Of a DNA stretch of 45,302 bases, positions 1-8,139 are shown in pieces. The DNA comes from Streptomyces werraensis (GTDB lineage: Bacteria > Actinomycetota > Actinomycetes > Streptomycetales > Streptomycetaceae), in the NCBI GenBank assembly GCA_014656175.1, contig BNBX01000005.1, positions 92,808-138,109 of the forward strand. Reading direction: 5' to 3'. The first letter of the stretch is position 1. Every line of letters begins with the position of its first letter. The notes below the pieces were generated by a model. That model did no database searches. It saw nothing but the letters and a program-made list of their open reading frames with translations, and was not told the DNA's origin. The position numbers were made by a program, and so were the translations under genes.

Positions 1-10
1 AGGCCCTGAG

Positions 11-30
11 GGGCGCGGGGAACTGCGCGA
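11..30. repeat. Copy of a common Streptomyces intergenic repeat
   Basis: The string GGGCGCGGGGAACTGCGCGA lies between the window edge and mazG. It contains the inverted tetramers GCGC..GCGC around GGGGAACT. From memory, this core recurs in many Streptomyces intergenic regions, usually near gene 3' ends. Only one copy is visible here, so the repeat status rests on recollection and not on this window. Confidence 0.5.
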
Positions 31-39
31 ACGGGGGTT

Positions 40-56
40 CGGGGGCGGGGCCCCCG
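40..56 (-). terminator. Short GC hairpin downstream of mazG
   Basis: CGGGGGC and GCCCCCG form a perfect 7-bp stem with a GGG loop, 10 bp beyond the mazG stop codon. There is no U-tract, which is normal for Streptomyces terminators. It could end the surA-like/mazG transcript. Confidence 0.45.
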
Positions 57-66
57 TGGTGGTGGG

Positions 67-1041
67 TCAGGCGCCCCCGGTCTTTTCCGTCGTGCGGATC
101 GCGTCCCGGTACACCCGGGCGGCAGCCCGAAGAGCCGCTTCCGCGTCCACCCCCTCTGCCTCCGCCCGCGCGGCCAGCGCCAGCAGTTCGTAGCCGACCC
201 CTTCCCCGGAGGGGAGAGGAACGGACAGGCCCGCCGAGCGGGCCCGCGACGCCAGCTTGGTGGCGAGCGCCAGCGCCGGCTGCCCCACCGGCACCCCGTC
301 CGTGACGGACTCCCTCCGCTTCTCCTCCGCCTTCGTCCGCATCCAGTGCGCCTTGACCTCCTCCGGCGTCCGCGCCGTCTCCTCCCCGAAGACGTGCGGA
401 TGCCGGTGGACGAGCTTGGCGACGATCCCGCCCGCGACGTCGTCGACCGAGAACGGCTCCTCCGGGTGCTCCTCGGCGATGCGCGCGTGGAAGACGACCT
501 GGAGCAGCACGTCCCCCAGTTCCTCGCGCAGCTCGTCCCGGTCGCCGTCCTCGATGGCCTCGACGAGCTCGTACGCCTCCTCGATGCCGTACTTGGCGAG
601 GCCCTTGTGGGTCTGCTGCGAGGACCAGGGGCACTCGGCGCGGATGCGGTCCATGACCTGCACCAGGTCGAGCAGGCGGGCGCCGGGCAGGTCGTAGGAG
701 GCGGGCAGCAGCTCCAGCTCGGGCATGCGGACCCGGCCGCTGCCGGCCATCCGCGCCAGTCCGTCGGTGAGCGCGGGCTCGCCCTCGCCGGTCGCGACGA
801 CGACCACCGTGCGGCCGCCGGCGCAGGCGTCGACGACCTCCTCCGCGGTGGGCGCGGCCTCCTCGACGGCTATTCCGGCCTCGCGCAGGTACGGCAGCTG
901 CGGGTGGGCGCCGTCCGCGCACAGCACCCGGTCGGCCGTGCGCAGGACCTGCCAGGCGGGCCAGGACAGCAGTCCTGGCGCGACCCGGTGGCTGGTGGTG
1001 AGCAGGACGACACGGCCGGGGGCGGGGCTGGTTGCGTTCAC
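67..1041 (-). CDS. mazG: MazG-family nucleoside triphosphate pyrophosphohydrolase
   Basis: House-cleaning enzyme that hydrolyses (d)NTPs to NMP and pyrophosphate in the cytoplasm. The MazG domain is near residues 122-240: CPW at 137-139, EEAYE at 154-158, then EELGD at 173-177 followed by VLLQVVFHARIAEE, the acidic metal-binding helices of the family. The first 120 residues form a separate alpha/beta domain of the kind that precedes MazG in actinobacteria; its role is unclear. The start is GTG at 1041; GAAGG lies directly against it, which is tighter than usual, but no better start is nearby. It begins 19 bp after the stop of the lipoprotein gene upstream, so the two probably share a transcript. 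The length of 324 aa is typical for the actinobacterial form. Confidence 0.93.
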   Translation of the reverse strand: MNATSPAPGRVVLLTTSHRVAPGLLSWPAWQVLRTADRVLCADGAHPQLPYLREAGIAVEEAAPTAEEVVDACAGGRTVVVVATGEGEPALTDGLARMAGSGRVRMPELELLPASYDLPGARLLDLVQVMDRIRAECPWSSQQTHKGLAKYGIEEAYELVEAIEDGDRDELREELGDVLLQVVFHARIAEEHPEEPFSVDDVAGGIVAKLVHRHPHVFGEETARTPEEVKAHWMRTKAEEKRRESVTDGVPVGQPALALATKLASRARSAGLSVPLPSGEGVGYELLALAARAEAEGVDAEAALRAAARVYRDAIRTTEKTGGA

Positions 1042-1060
1042 CCTTCGAAACTAGCCCACC

Positions 1061-1708
1061 TCACAGGCCCAGCGGCGGCCCGTCCACGGCGGTGACGTCC
1101 TTCACCCACGGCGTCTTCGCGTCGACCCGGCTGCTCTTCTCCGCGTCCCACTCGCCGTAGCGCGGGTTGAGGTCGACGTCGAGCTCCTTGCTCGCGTCGG
1201 ACAGCGCCTTCCAGAACTCGGGCCGGCTGGTGTCGGTGCCGAGCTTCTGGGCGAGCTTCTGCGCCGTCACCTGGAGGCGGAGGTTGTCGTCGAGGCGCTG
1301 CGGCGGGACGCCGTACTGCTGGAGCCAGGCGGCCTCCAGCGCCTTCGCGCCGCCGGCCTGCTCCTCGAACTCGGCCCGCGTCCGCTGCACCTCGCGGTCG
1401 GAGACCGTCACCCCGGCGTCACGCGCGGCGCGCTCCAGCACCCGGTCCAGCACCATGCTGTGCAGGGTGTCGCGGGTCAGGCCGCCGGTGCGGGCGATGG
1501 CCTGCTGGTACTGCGCCTCGTCCGGGACGGCCTTCCGCTGCGCGGCACGCACCTCGTCGACGCGGTTCTCCAGCTGCGACACGGTGATCCGCTCCCCGCC
1601 GACCACGGCCGCCGCACCGGGGTGCGCGTCGTTCCCGCAGGCGGTGAGCAGAGGGGCCGCGGTGATCGCGGCGGTGAGGAGGAACGCGGTGCGACGACGG
1701 CGGTGCAA
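1061..1708 (-). CDS. SurA N-terminal-domain lipoprotein (periplasmic chaperone-like)
   Basis: A lipoprotein with a SurA_N-type helical domain, expected on the outer face of the membrane. The TTG start at 1708 is chosen because AGGAGG sits 5 nt upstream and the product then begins MHRRRRTAFLLTAAI.., an n-region plus hydrophobic core ending in the lipobox LTAC, cysteine near residue 24. The mature part holds GGERITVSQLENRVDEVRAA and long amphipathic helices, as in SurA/PrsA-like chaperones. No parvulin PPIase domain is present, so catalysis of proline isomerisation is not expected. The protein is 215 aa. It is followed after 19 bp by mazG; the pairing is probably positional rather than functional. 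Confidence 0.85.
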   Translation of the reverse strand: MHRRRRTAFLLTAAITAAPLLTACGNDAHPGAAAVVGGERITVSQLENRVDEVRAAQRKAVPDEAQYQQAIARTGGLTRDTLHSMVLDRVLERAARDAGVTVSDREVQRTRAEFEEQAGGAKALEAAWLQQYGVPPQRLDDNLRLQVTAQKLAQKLGTDTSRPEFWKALSDASKELDVDLNPRYGEWDAEKSSRVDAKTPWVKDVTAVDGPPLGL

Positions 1709-1762
1709 GGAAACCTCCTGAGGAGAGCTTGTGCGGCGGTGCACAAAGTCTTGCGGTGATCG

Positions 1763-1791
1763 ATGGTAGGCATCGGCCAAGCTCTGGCCAA
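1763..1791 (-). promoter_or_regulatory. Candidate HrdB-type promoter for the SurA-like/mazG unit
   Basis: On the minus strand TTGGCC (1786-1791) and TACCAT (1763-1768) are separated by 17 bp and lie about 55 bp upstream of the TTG start. A second TTGGCC copy at 1775-1780 falls inside the spacer. Hexamer quality is moderate, and no transcript data are available. Confidence 0.4.
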
Positions 1792-1858
1792 CCCATTCGA
1801 CCAACGATTCACGGCGACTTCCGGCACCGCCGCGCCCGCCGCCTCCCCCGCGCGGGCC

Positions 1859-3397
1859 CTATCCGCGCACCTGCCCCAGCCACTGGAGGGTGCGCCGGAT
1901 GTCCGCCGCGAGCGGGTGCCCCGGCCCCTGGACGCGCTCGACGTCGTGCAGCAGCCGCACCAGCGTGTCGTGCGCGGCGGCCCGGTCGCCGAGGGCGAGC
2001 AGCAGATGCCCGATGCGGCGCCGCACGTCGTGGGCCTGCTGCGGGTCCCCGGCGGCCACGTACCGGTTCTCGTAGTACGGCAGCAGCGCGCGGTACTCGG
2101 CGAGGGCGGCCGCCGGGTCGCCGAGCTGCTCCAGGCACTGGGCGGCCTCGTAGCGGTGGCGCAGCGACTGCGGGTCGGCCTGGCCCGCCTCGGCCGCGCG
2201 CTCGTCGGCGAGGCGGCGCAGCTCGGGCAGGGCCCGCCGGTACTGGCCGTCGTCGAGGAGCGTGGCCGCGTACTGCTTGCGCAGGGTGCGCACCACCGGG
2301 GAGTGCTCGCCGTGCTGTTCGGCGGCGACCGGGAGGATCGAGCCGAGGATGTCGACGGCCTGGGTGATGCGGCCCTCGCCGAGCAGCCGCTTCACCTCGT
2401 CGACGGCGGCGGCCACGTCGGCCTTCTCCGCCGCCGGCGCCGGCGGCGCGGCGGGCGCGGGCTGCGGCGCCGGCGTCCTGGCGCGGTCCGGCCAGGGCGC
2501 GTGCGGGCGCAGGAAGGGCCGGGTCGGGTCCAGCGGGGCGCCGGTGGGCGTGCCCCGGGAGGGCAGCAGCAGCGCCAGGTGCTCGTACACCTCCTGCGCG
2601 GAGTCCGGCCGGTGCTGCGGGTCCTTGGCGAGCAGCCGCAGCACCAGCGCCTCCAGCGCCTCCGGCACCTCGGGGCGCAGCCGCCGCACCGGCACGGGCG
2701 GCTCGTACAGATGCCGGTGCAGCACCCCGAGCGCCGTGGAGCCGGAGAACGGCACGTCCCCGCTGAGCAGTTCGTGCATCAGCACGCCGAGCGCGTACAG
2801 GTCGGTGTACGGGCCGACCGCGCCGCCCATCGCCTGCTCGGGCGCCATGTACGCGGGCGAGCCGATGGGCGTGCCGGTGTGGGTCAGACGCGTGGTGTCG
2901 GCGTCCATCACGGAGGCCACGCCGAGGTCGAGGACCGTGACCGTGCCGTCCTGCTTCACCATCACGTTCCGCGGCTTGAGGTCGCGGTGGACGATCGGCA
3001 CCGCGTGCACGGCGCTGAGCACGGCGCACAGCTGCGCGGCGACCGCGACCGCCCACTGCCACGGGTACGGGTCGTGCTCGGCGAGGTGGTCGCCGAGGTC
3101 GGCGCCGTCGACGTACTGCATGACGAGGAACAGCTCCTCGCCCTCGCTGCCCGCGTCGTGCACGGTGACCAGGCCGGGGTGGTCGACCTGCGCGGTCACC
3201 CGGCACTCGCGCACGAAGCGGCGGCGCAGCTCGTCGGCCTCGTGTCCCGCCACCTTGTCGGGGCGCAGCAGCTTCACCGCCACGCGGCGGTCCAGCCGCT
3301 TGTCGTAGGCCGTCCAGACCTGTCCCATGCCGCCCTGGCCGATGAGCGTGGACAGTTCGTAGCGGCCGGCGACGACCCGTCCCGTCGTCGCGCTCAC
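1859..3397 (-). CDS. Cytoplasmic Ser/Thr protein kinase with C-terminal helical-repeat domain
   Basis: Hanks-type kinase of 512 aa. Visible elements: glycine loop GQGGMG at 20-25, the VAVK lysine at 42, HRDLKPRN at 137-144 with catalytic D139, DLG (for DFG) at 157-159, and APE at 185-187. A Pro/Ala-rich linker (about 280-325) leads to helix-turn-helix repeats (about 330-510) that look like TPRs, as in other Streptomyces kinases that bind partners this way. There is no transmembrane segment and no PASTA repeat, so this is a soluble kinase. The GTG start overlaps the stop of the upstream membrane-protein gene as GTGA, implying translational coupling. The partner may anchor the kinase or be its substrate. 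Substrate and stimulus are unknown. Confidence 0.93.
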   Translation of the reverse strand: MSATTGRVVAGRYELSTLIGQGGMGQVWTAYDKRLDRRVAVKLLRPDKVAGHEADELRRRFVRECRVTAQVDHPGLVTVHDAGSEGEELFLVMQYVDGADLGDHLAEHDPYPWQWAVAVAAQLCAVLSAVHAVPIVHRDLKPRNVMVKQDGTVTVLDLGVASVMDADTTRLTHTGTPIGSPAYMAPEQAMGGAVGPYTDLYALGVLMHELLSGDVPFSGSTALGVLHRHLYEPPVPVRRLRPEVPEALEALVLRLLAKDPQHRPDSAQEVYEHLALLLPSRGTPTGAPLDPTRPFLRPHAPWPDRARTPAPQPAPAAPPAPAAEKADVAAAVDEVKRLLGEGRITQAVDILGSILPVAAEQHGEHSPVVRTLRKQYAATLLDDGQYRRALPELRRLADERAAEAGQADPQSLRHRYEAAQCLEQLGDPAAALAEYRALLPYYENRYVAAGDPQQAHDVRRRIGHLLLALGDRAAAHDTLVRLLHDVERVQGPGHPLAADIRRTLQWLGQVRG

Positions 3398-4056
3398 CGT
3401 CCGCCCTCGTGGTCACCCTGCGGCCGCTGCTGTCCGTCCTGCCGGCGCAGGTAGTCGCTGAGCTCGTCGAGCTCGGCGCGCACCTGGTCGATCCGGGCGG
3501 GCGCGGGTCCCTGCGGGGGCTGCGCCTGCGGCGGGGGGACGGGGACGGGCGGGGCGGTGGAGGGCGGCACGGGGCCGGGGTACGGGGTGTGCGGGGGCTG
3601 CGGCTGGGGCTGAGACAGGGTCGTGGGCGTGTACGGCGAGGCCGGCTGCGGATAGCCGTAGGGGGCGGGGCCGTTCGGGGCGTGGGCCGGGGCGGCGTGC
3701 GGCGACGGCGGCACCGGGCCGCCGTACCGGCCGTGCTGCCGGGGCAGGCGGATGTCGACGATCAGGTAGTAGGCGCTGGAGCAGGCGCCGAGCAGGAGGA
3801 GGACGGCGAGGGCCGCGTCGGTGCGCCAGTCGGTCTCCGGGAAGGCGCCCATCACGACCATGGCCACGACGGCCAGCGGGATGCTCGCCCAGGCCGCTAT
3901 CCAGTCGTGGACCCGCCCGCGCAGCACCGCGATCCTGAACAGCGGCACGGCGGACAGCATCCCGCAGCACAGCACCCCGGAGGCCGCGTACAGCACGCGC
4001 TGCGTGATGACCGATCCCGAGCTGGTTGGGGGCGGCGGCGCGCCGTGGCCGTACAT
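3394..4056 (-). CDS. Proline-rich membrane protein coupled to the kinase
   Basis: A 220-aa protein starting at ATG 4056 with AGGAG upstream. An N-terminal GAPPPPTS stretch is followed by about four hydrophobic segments (near residues 18-40, 50-70 and 75-110), then a Pro/Gln/Tyr-rich tail (about 120-185), and a short charged helix with a heptad look (RIDQVRAELDELSDYLRRQD). It is the first gene of a two-gene operon with the Ser/Thr kinase; the 4-nt GTGA overlap suggests matched production. I do not recognise a named family. A membrane anchor, sensor or substrate for the kinase is inferred from context only. Confidence 0.82.
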   Translation of the reverse strand: MYGHGAPPPPTSSGSVITQRVLYAASGVLCCGMLSAVPLFRIAVLRGRVHDWIAAWASIPLAVVAMVVMGAFPETDWRTDAALAVLLLLGACSSAYYLIVDIRLPRQHGRYGGPVPPSPHAAPAHAPNGPAPYGYPQPASPYTPTTLSQPQPQPPHTPYPGPVPPSTAPPVPVPPPQAQPPQGPAPARIDQVRAELDELSDYLRRQDGQQRPQGDHEGGR

Positions 4057-4178
4057 GCTGCTCCTGGACGGGTGTAGCCGATGTGTGAACTCCGGTGGAG
4101 GGTCCGAGCGTATAGGTCCAGGGCGACAACCGGTCCCGTGATGTACCGAACCGTTGTCGTACCGGAGCTGGGCCGCCG

Positions 4179-6332
4179 TCAGCCGGGGGCGATCGTCCCG
4201 TCCGTCAGACCGTCGTACATCCCGCGCACGAGCTGCTCGCCGAGGCGTCCGGCCTCCCTGAGCGCCCTCTCGAACGCGTCCAGGGCGCGGAATCGCTCGC
4301 CGTAGCGCCGCTGTTCGTCCGGTGCGAGGCGCGGGAGCTGGAGGCGGCGGACGTCGAGCCGGGTGGCGGTGGACGCGTAGCTGCTGGCCTGGCGGTGGTT
4401 GGCGGTGCCGCGCAGGAACCCGGCGAGGAACCACGCGTCGAGCGCCGCCGGGTCGGGGCGCAGCAGGACGAGGTTGCGGCCGAGGACGGCCCCGGCGGTC
4501 GCCTCGTCGACGACCCGGGCGACGGCCCCGCCGCCGAGCACGGGCAGCACGACATCGCCCGGCTCGGTGACCACCGGCTCCTCCTCGCTCTCCGGGAGGG
4601 TCCCGGAGGGCGCGGTCCCGGCCAGCACGTCGTGGTCGGTGAGCACGGGCACGCGCGCGCGGCCGCCGTGTCCGCCGGTGCGCATCACCAGCGCGCCCGC
4701 GCGCGCCAGTTCGCCGACGGTGGTCAGCGGCAGCCGCCCGGACGCGGCGGACGGCGCTTGCTCCGCGGGCGGCGGCGCCAGCTCGGCGGTCAGCCGCAGC
4801 GTCTCGTCGAGCCGCGCCCGTACGTCGGTGAGCCGGCCGGCGCCGTCGGCGTCCGCCGGGGGCGGCAGCCGGCGGGCGGGGGTCAGGTCGACGTCGTCGT
4901 CGAGGAGTTCGATGACCGGCACCGAGCGGGCCAGGCCGGGCCTTTCCTCGACGCCGCCGTCACGGTCGAAGGCGCCCCAGGCGTCGAGCACGGTCTCCCG
5001 CACCCCGGGCCAGTCGGGCCCGCCGCGCCCCTCGGCGGTGAACCGCCCGGCGTCGACGAGCAGCACCTCCGGCTGTGCGGGCGTCCGCTCGGGCCTGCGC
5101 AGCACCCACAGGTGCAGCGGCACGCTGTAGGGGGGTGCCGCCCCGGCGGGCAGCGCGACGACGGCGCGCAGCGCGCCCCGGCGCAGGAGGTCGGCCCTGA
5201 TCCTCCGGCCGGAGCGGCGGGAGGCCACGGCGGGCGGCATCAGCATCACGGCGGTGCCGCCGTCCCTGAGCCGGGCGAGCGCGTGCTGCACCCAGGCCAG
5301 CTCGGACTCGGTGCGGGCGGGGAAGCCGTACTCCCAGCGCGGGTCGTAGGCGAGGTCGTCGTGGCCCCAGTTGCGCTCGTTGAACGGCGGGTGGCACAGC
5401 ACGGCGTCGGCCCGCAGCTCCGGGTACGCGTCGGCCCGCAGGGTGTCGCCGGCGGCGGCGTGCACGGGGGCGCGGGTGTGCAGGGCGAGGCGCAGGGCGG
5501 TGAGGGCGGCGAGCTCCGGCGAGCTGTCCTGGGCGTGGAGGCGTCGGTCGGGGCGGTCGGCGACGGCGCGGAGCAGGGCGCCGGTGCCGCAGGCGGGGTC
5601 CAGGACGGTGGCGGGGGTGCCGACGAGGGCGGCCATGAGGCCGGCGAGGTCCGGCGGGGTGAGCGTGTACTGGCGCGGGTTGGCGTCGAGGTGCCGCCCG
5701 AGCAGGAACTCGAAGGCGGGGCGGGCGCCCCGCTCGGCGGCGAGTTCGGCGACGCCGCGCAGGAGGGGGACGGAGGGGAGGAGGCGGGGGGCGGTGGGGA
5801 TGTCGAGGGCGGGGGCGGCCGGGGCGGTCGGTGTGGACGCGGGGGCCGGATTCGCCGGTGCGGCGGGCGTGGGCGAGGTGTTCACAGGGTGCTGACCGTT
5901 CACGCGTGAGCGGTCGGGGCGTCCCGGTCGGGCCGTTTCGGGCATGCGCGGTGTGAGCACCTCGTCCAGCGCCGCGGGGAGCAGGGCGGCGAGCCGCTCG
6001 TCGGTGCCGGAGCTGATGTCGAGCCAGACGGGCGGCCGGTCGTGGATCAGCAGCAGCGCGCACCCGGCGTGGACGAGCGCGGTGACCGGCCCGTCGGGGT
6101 GACCGGCGAGCTGCTGCCATACGCGCTCCTTGAGCGGGACCTCGGCGAGCTTGCGGTGGCGCCGCAGCCACTCCTCGACCTCGGCGAGGGCGAACGCGGG
6201 GCTGGTCTCGGTGCCGCCGACCGGCCGGGGGAAGTCGGCGTGCCGGCGGCGCCAGTTGCTGACCGCGGCCCGGCCCACTCCCGCCAGCCGGGCGATCCCC
6301 GCGGCGGTCACTTCAGTCGCGTCGTCCTGCAT
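4179..6332 (-). CDS. Orphan N6-adenine DNA methylase fused to HTH and specificity-like domains
   Basis: A 717-aa protein with three parts. Residues 1-60 form a winged HTH (TAAGIARLAGVGRAAVSNWRRR). Residues 180-450 are a type I-like N6 methyltransferase with SAM motif DPACGTG at 245-251 and motif IV as CHPPF at 313-317. Residues 510-717 resemble a target-recognition half of HsdS (PLTTVGELARAG.., then a terminal helix). A Pro/Ala-rich linker covers about 130-180. The motif IV residue normally Asn (or Asp/Ser) is His314 (codon at 5391-5393), which may impair catalysis. No restriction subunit is nearby. The start MQDDATEV.. at 6332 is chosen over an upstream ATG because the HTH begins there and, from memory, homologues start with the same residues; its SD is poor. 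The fused HTH suggests site-guided binding or regulation. Confidence 0.85.
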   Translation of the reverse strand: MQDDATEVTAAGIARLAGVGRAAVSNWRRRHADFPRPVGGTETSPAFALAEVEEWLRRHRKLAEVPLKERVWQQLAGHPDGPVTALVHAGCALLLIHDRPPVWLDISSGTDERLAALLPAALDEVLTPRMPETARPGRPDRSRVNGQHPVNTSPTPAAPANPAPASTPTAPAAPALDIPTAPRLLPSVPLLRGVAELAAERGARPAFEFLLGRHLDANPRQYTLTPPDLAGLMAALVGTPATVLDPACGTGALLRAVADRPDRRLHAQDSSPELAALTALRLALHTRAPVHAAAGDTLRADAYPELRADAVLCHPPFNERNWGHDDLAYDPRWEYGFPARTESELAWVQHALARLRDGGTAVMLMPPAVASRRSGRRIRADLLRRGALRAVVALPAGAAPPYSVPLHLWVLRRPERTPAQPEVLLVDAGRFTAEGRGGPDWPGVRETVLDAWGAFDRDGGVEERPGLARSVPVIELLDDDVDLTPARRLPPPADADGAGRLTDVRARLDETLRLTAELAPPPAEQAPSAASGRLPLTTVGELARAGALVMRTGGHGGRARVPVLTDHDVLAGTAPSGTLPESEEEPVVTEPGDVVLPVLGGGAVARVVDEATAGAVLGRNLVLLRPDPAALDAWFLAGFLRGTANHRQASSYASTATRLDVRRLQLPRLAPDEQRRYGERFRALDAFERALREAGRLGEQLVRGMYDGLTDGTIAPG

Positions 6333-6537
6333 CCCGGAACCCCGCCCCGCTCTCCCGCTGCTCCCTGTGTGACGACGAGCATACCGAGGACGGTAAGGAC
6401 CGGGGTTCACGGTCGTGTACCACTCACTTCACACCTCTCGTGTTGACTCGGTTCACAGCCTCTGGTCTCATTGACCCAGCAAACGAGCGGCCGCCGATGA
6501 AACGGGGGCGGCCGCCGCCTGGGGAGGGGACACCGTC

Positions 6538-7023
6538 ATGGGTATGAAGACCAAGATCGCGCTGGGCGCCGTCGTGGGGATCGCCGTCATCGGCGCCGTC
6601 TCGGCGAACGCCGGCGACAACGGCACCGGCTCCGCCGACAAGGGCGCCTCCGCCTCCGCGGACCGGCAGCCCGGCGGCGCGAAGGACGCGGGCGCGGACG
6701 CCCGTCAGGGCGGGGAGAAGACGGAGAAGGCGGAGAAGAAGGCCTCGCAGGCCGAGCAGTTCAAGGCGTTCGTGGAGGAGAACGGGACGGCCCAGGAGAA
6801 GGAGGCCGTCGCGCACGTCACCAAGGTGCAGGGCGCCGACGAGCAGAACGACATCCTCGACACCGCCGACGTCTACACCGACTTCACCGGCGGCCTCATG
6901 GGCGAGGGCACGGGCCCCGCCAAGCTCATCGCCTCCGCCTTCGCCGACTGGAAGCAGAGCGAGAACGGCCTCGTCACCGTCTACGACGCCGACGGCGAGC
7001 TCCTCGGCAACGGCGAGTTCTGA
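6538..7023 (+). CDS. Small exported or membrane-anchored protein
   Basis: A 161-aa product starting at ATG 6538 behind GGGGAGGGG. Residues 1-25 form a signal peptide or N-terminal anchor (MGMKTKIALGAVVGIAVIGAVSANA, with ANA a plausible signal-peptidase site). A charged low-complexity stretch rich in Ala, Asp, Gly and Lys follows to about residue 70. The folded part (about 72-161) contains AEQFKAFVEENGTAQEKEAVAHVTKV and ADWKQSENGLVTVYDADGELLG. I do not recognise a named family. ATG 6544 is an alternative start. Confidence 0.8.
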   Translation: MGMKTKIALGAVVGIAVIGAVSANAGDNGTGSADKGASASADRQPGGAKDAGADARQGGEKTEKAEKKASQAEQFKAFVEENGTAQEKEAVAHVTKVQGADEQNDILDTADVYTDFTGGLMGEGTGPAKLIASAFADWKQSENGLVTVYDADGELLGNGEF

Positions 7024-7181
7024 CCCTCGCCCCAGGCGCCACGCGCCGCTCCCGGCCGATCACGACCACTGCCGGCCGCCACATCGGCCGTTCCCGGCCG
7101 TCGTCCCGGCCGCCTCCGGTCACCGCGGCCGCTCCGCGGCGACCGTCCACCACCACACACCCCCGAAGGAACAGAACCGTC

Positions 7182-7967
7182 ATGCGTCGCACCGCACTCG
7201 CCGCCCTCTGTCTCGTCGCCGTGACCGGTGCCGGGCTCACCGGCTGTCAGTCCGGCGAGGACACGGCGTCCGCCGGATCCGAGCCGTCCTCGGAGCAGGC
7301 GAAGAACGTCAAGGAGAACAAGGAGCCGTTCGCCGGGCTGTCGGGCGGCGAGATCACCGAGCGGGCGGTGGCCGCCACCACCGGCGCCCCGTCCCTGCGG
7401 TTCACGGGCGAGATCCCCGACGGGGAGAGCGGGGGCACCCTCCGCCTCGACCTGGCCCTGGACAAGAAGGGCGACTGCGCCGGCACCCTCGGCATGGGCG
7501 ACGAGGGCGAGGTCGAGCTGATCAAGACGGGCGACACCCTCTACGCCAAGTACGACGAGGCGTTCCTGCGCGCCCAGAGCGAGGGCGAGCCGCAGGCCGA
7601 CGTGGACGCGGTCGTGGAGATGATGGCCGGCACCTGGACGAAGATGTCGGCCACCGGCGCGGACGCCGAGGACATCGCGGGCTTCTGCGACCTCGACGAG
7701 GTGCTCGGCGGCGCGAAGGACGGCAGTTCGGACGCCACCCGGGGCGAGACCACCACGCTCGACGGCACTCCGGCGCTGACGCTCACCGAGCAGGACGGCG
7801 AGGACCGTTACACCTTCTACGTCGCCACCGAGGGCGAGCCGTACCTGCTCCGGCTGGAGAGCACGTCGGCCGCCGACCCGGGGTCGGTCACCTTCACCGA
7901 CTTCGGCAAGCCGGTCCCGGCCGAGAAGCCCGAGGGCGAGATCCTGGACCTCGACGCCCTGGGCTGA
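7182..7967 (+). CDS. Lipoprotein, LppX/LprG-like fold suspected
   Basis: A 261-aa lipoprotein. The signal sequence MRRTALAALCLVAVTGAGLTGC carries lipobox LTGC with Cys22. A Ser/Glu/Lys-rich spacer precedes a domain with LRFTGEIPDGESGGTLRLDLALDKKGDCAGTL and repeated beta-strand patterns (VELIKTGDTLYAKYDEAFLR; TLDGTPALTLTEQDGEDRYTFYVATEG). These fit the half-barrel of LppX/LprA/LprF/LprG-type lipoproteins that bind lipids at the actinobacterial cell surface. The family assignment is by pattern only. It follows the previous exported protein on the same strand after 158 bp, with AAGGA upstream of the ATG. Confidence 0.85.
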   Translation: MRRTALAALCLVAVTGAGLTGCQSGEDTASAGSEPSSEQAKNVKENKEPFAGLSGGEITERAVAATTGAPSLRFTGEIPDGESGGTLRLDLALDKKGDCAGTLGMGDEGEVELIKTGDTLYAKYDEAFLRAQSEGEPQADVDAVVEMMAGTWTKMSATGADAEDIAGFCDLDEVLGGAKDGSSDATRGETTTLDGTPALTLTEQDGEDRYTFYVATEGEPYLLRLESTSAADPGSVTFTDFGKPVPAEKPEGEILDLDALG

Positions 7968-8139
7968 CCGACCGTCACAGCGGGGACCCCCTCCACACGT
8001 CAGGCCCGACGTCCCCGGCGTGGCCGCGCTCCCCGTGGCCAGCGGACCGGCGCCGGCGCCGCGGGCGCCTCGGCCGGGCCGTCGGTGTCGAACGGCGCGC
8101 CCGTCCAGCGGCGCCACTGTCCAGGCAGACGACAGGGGT

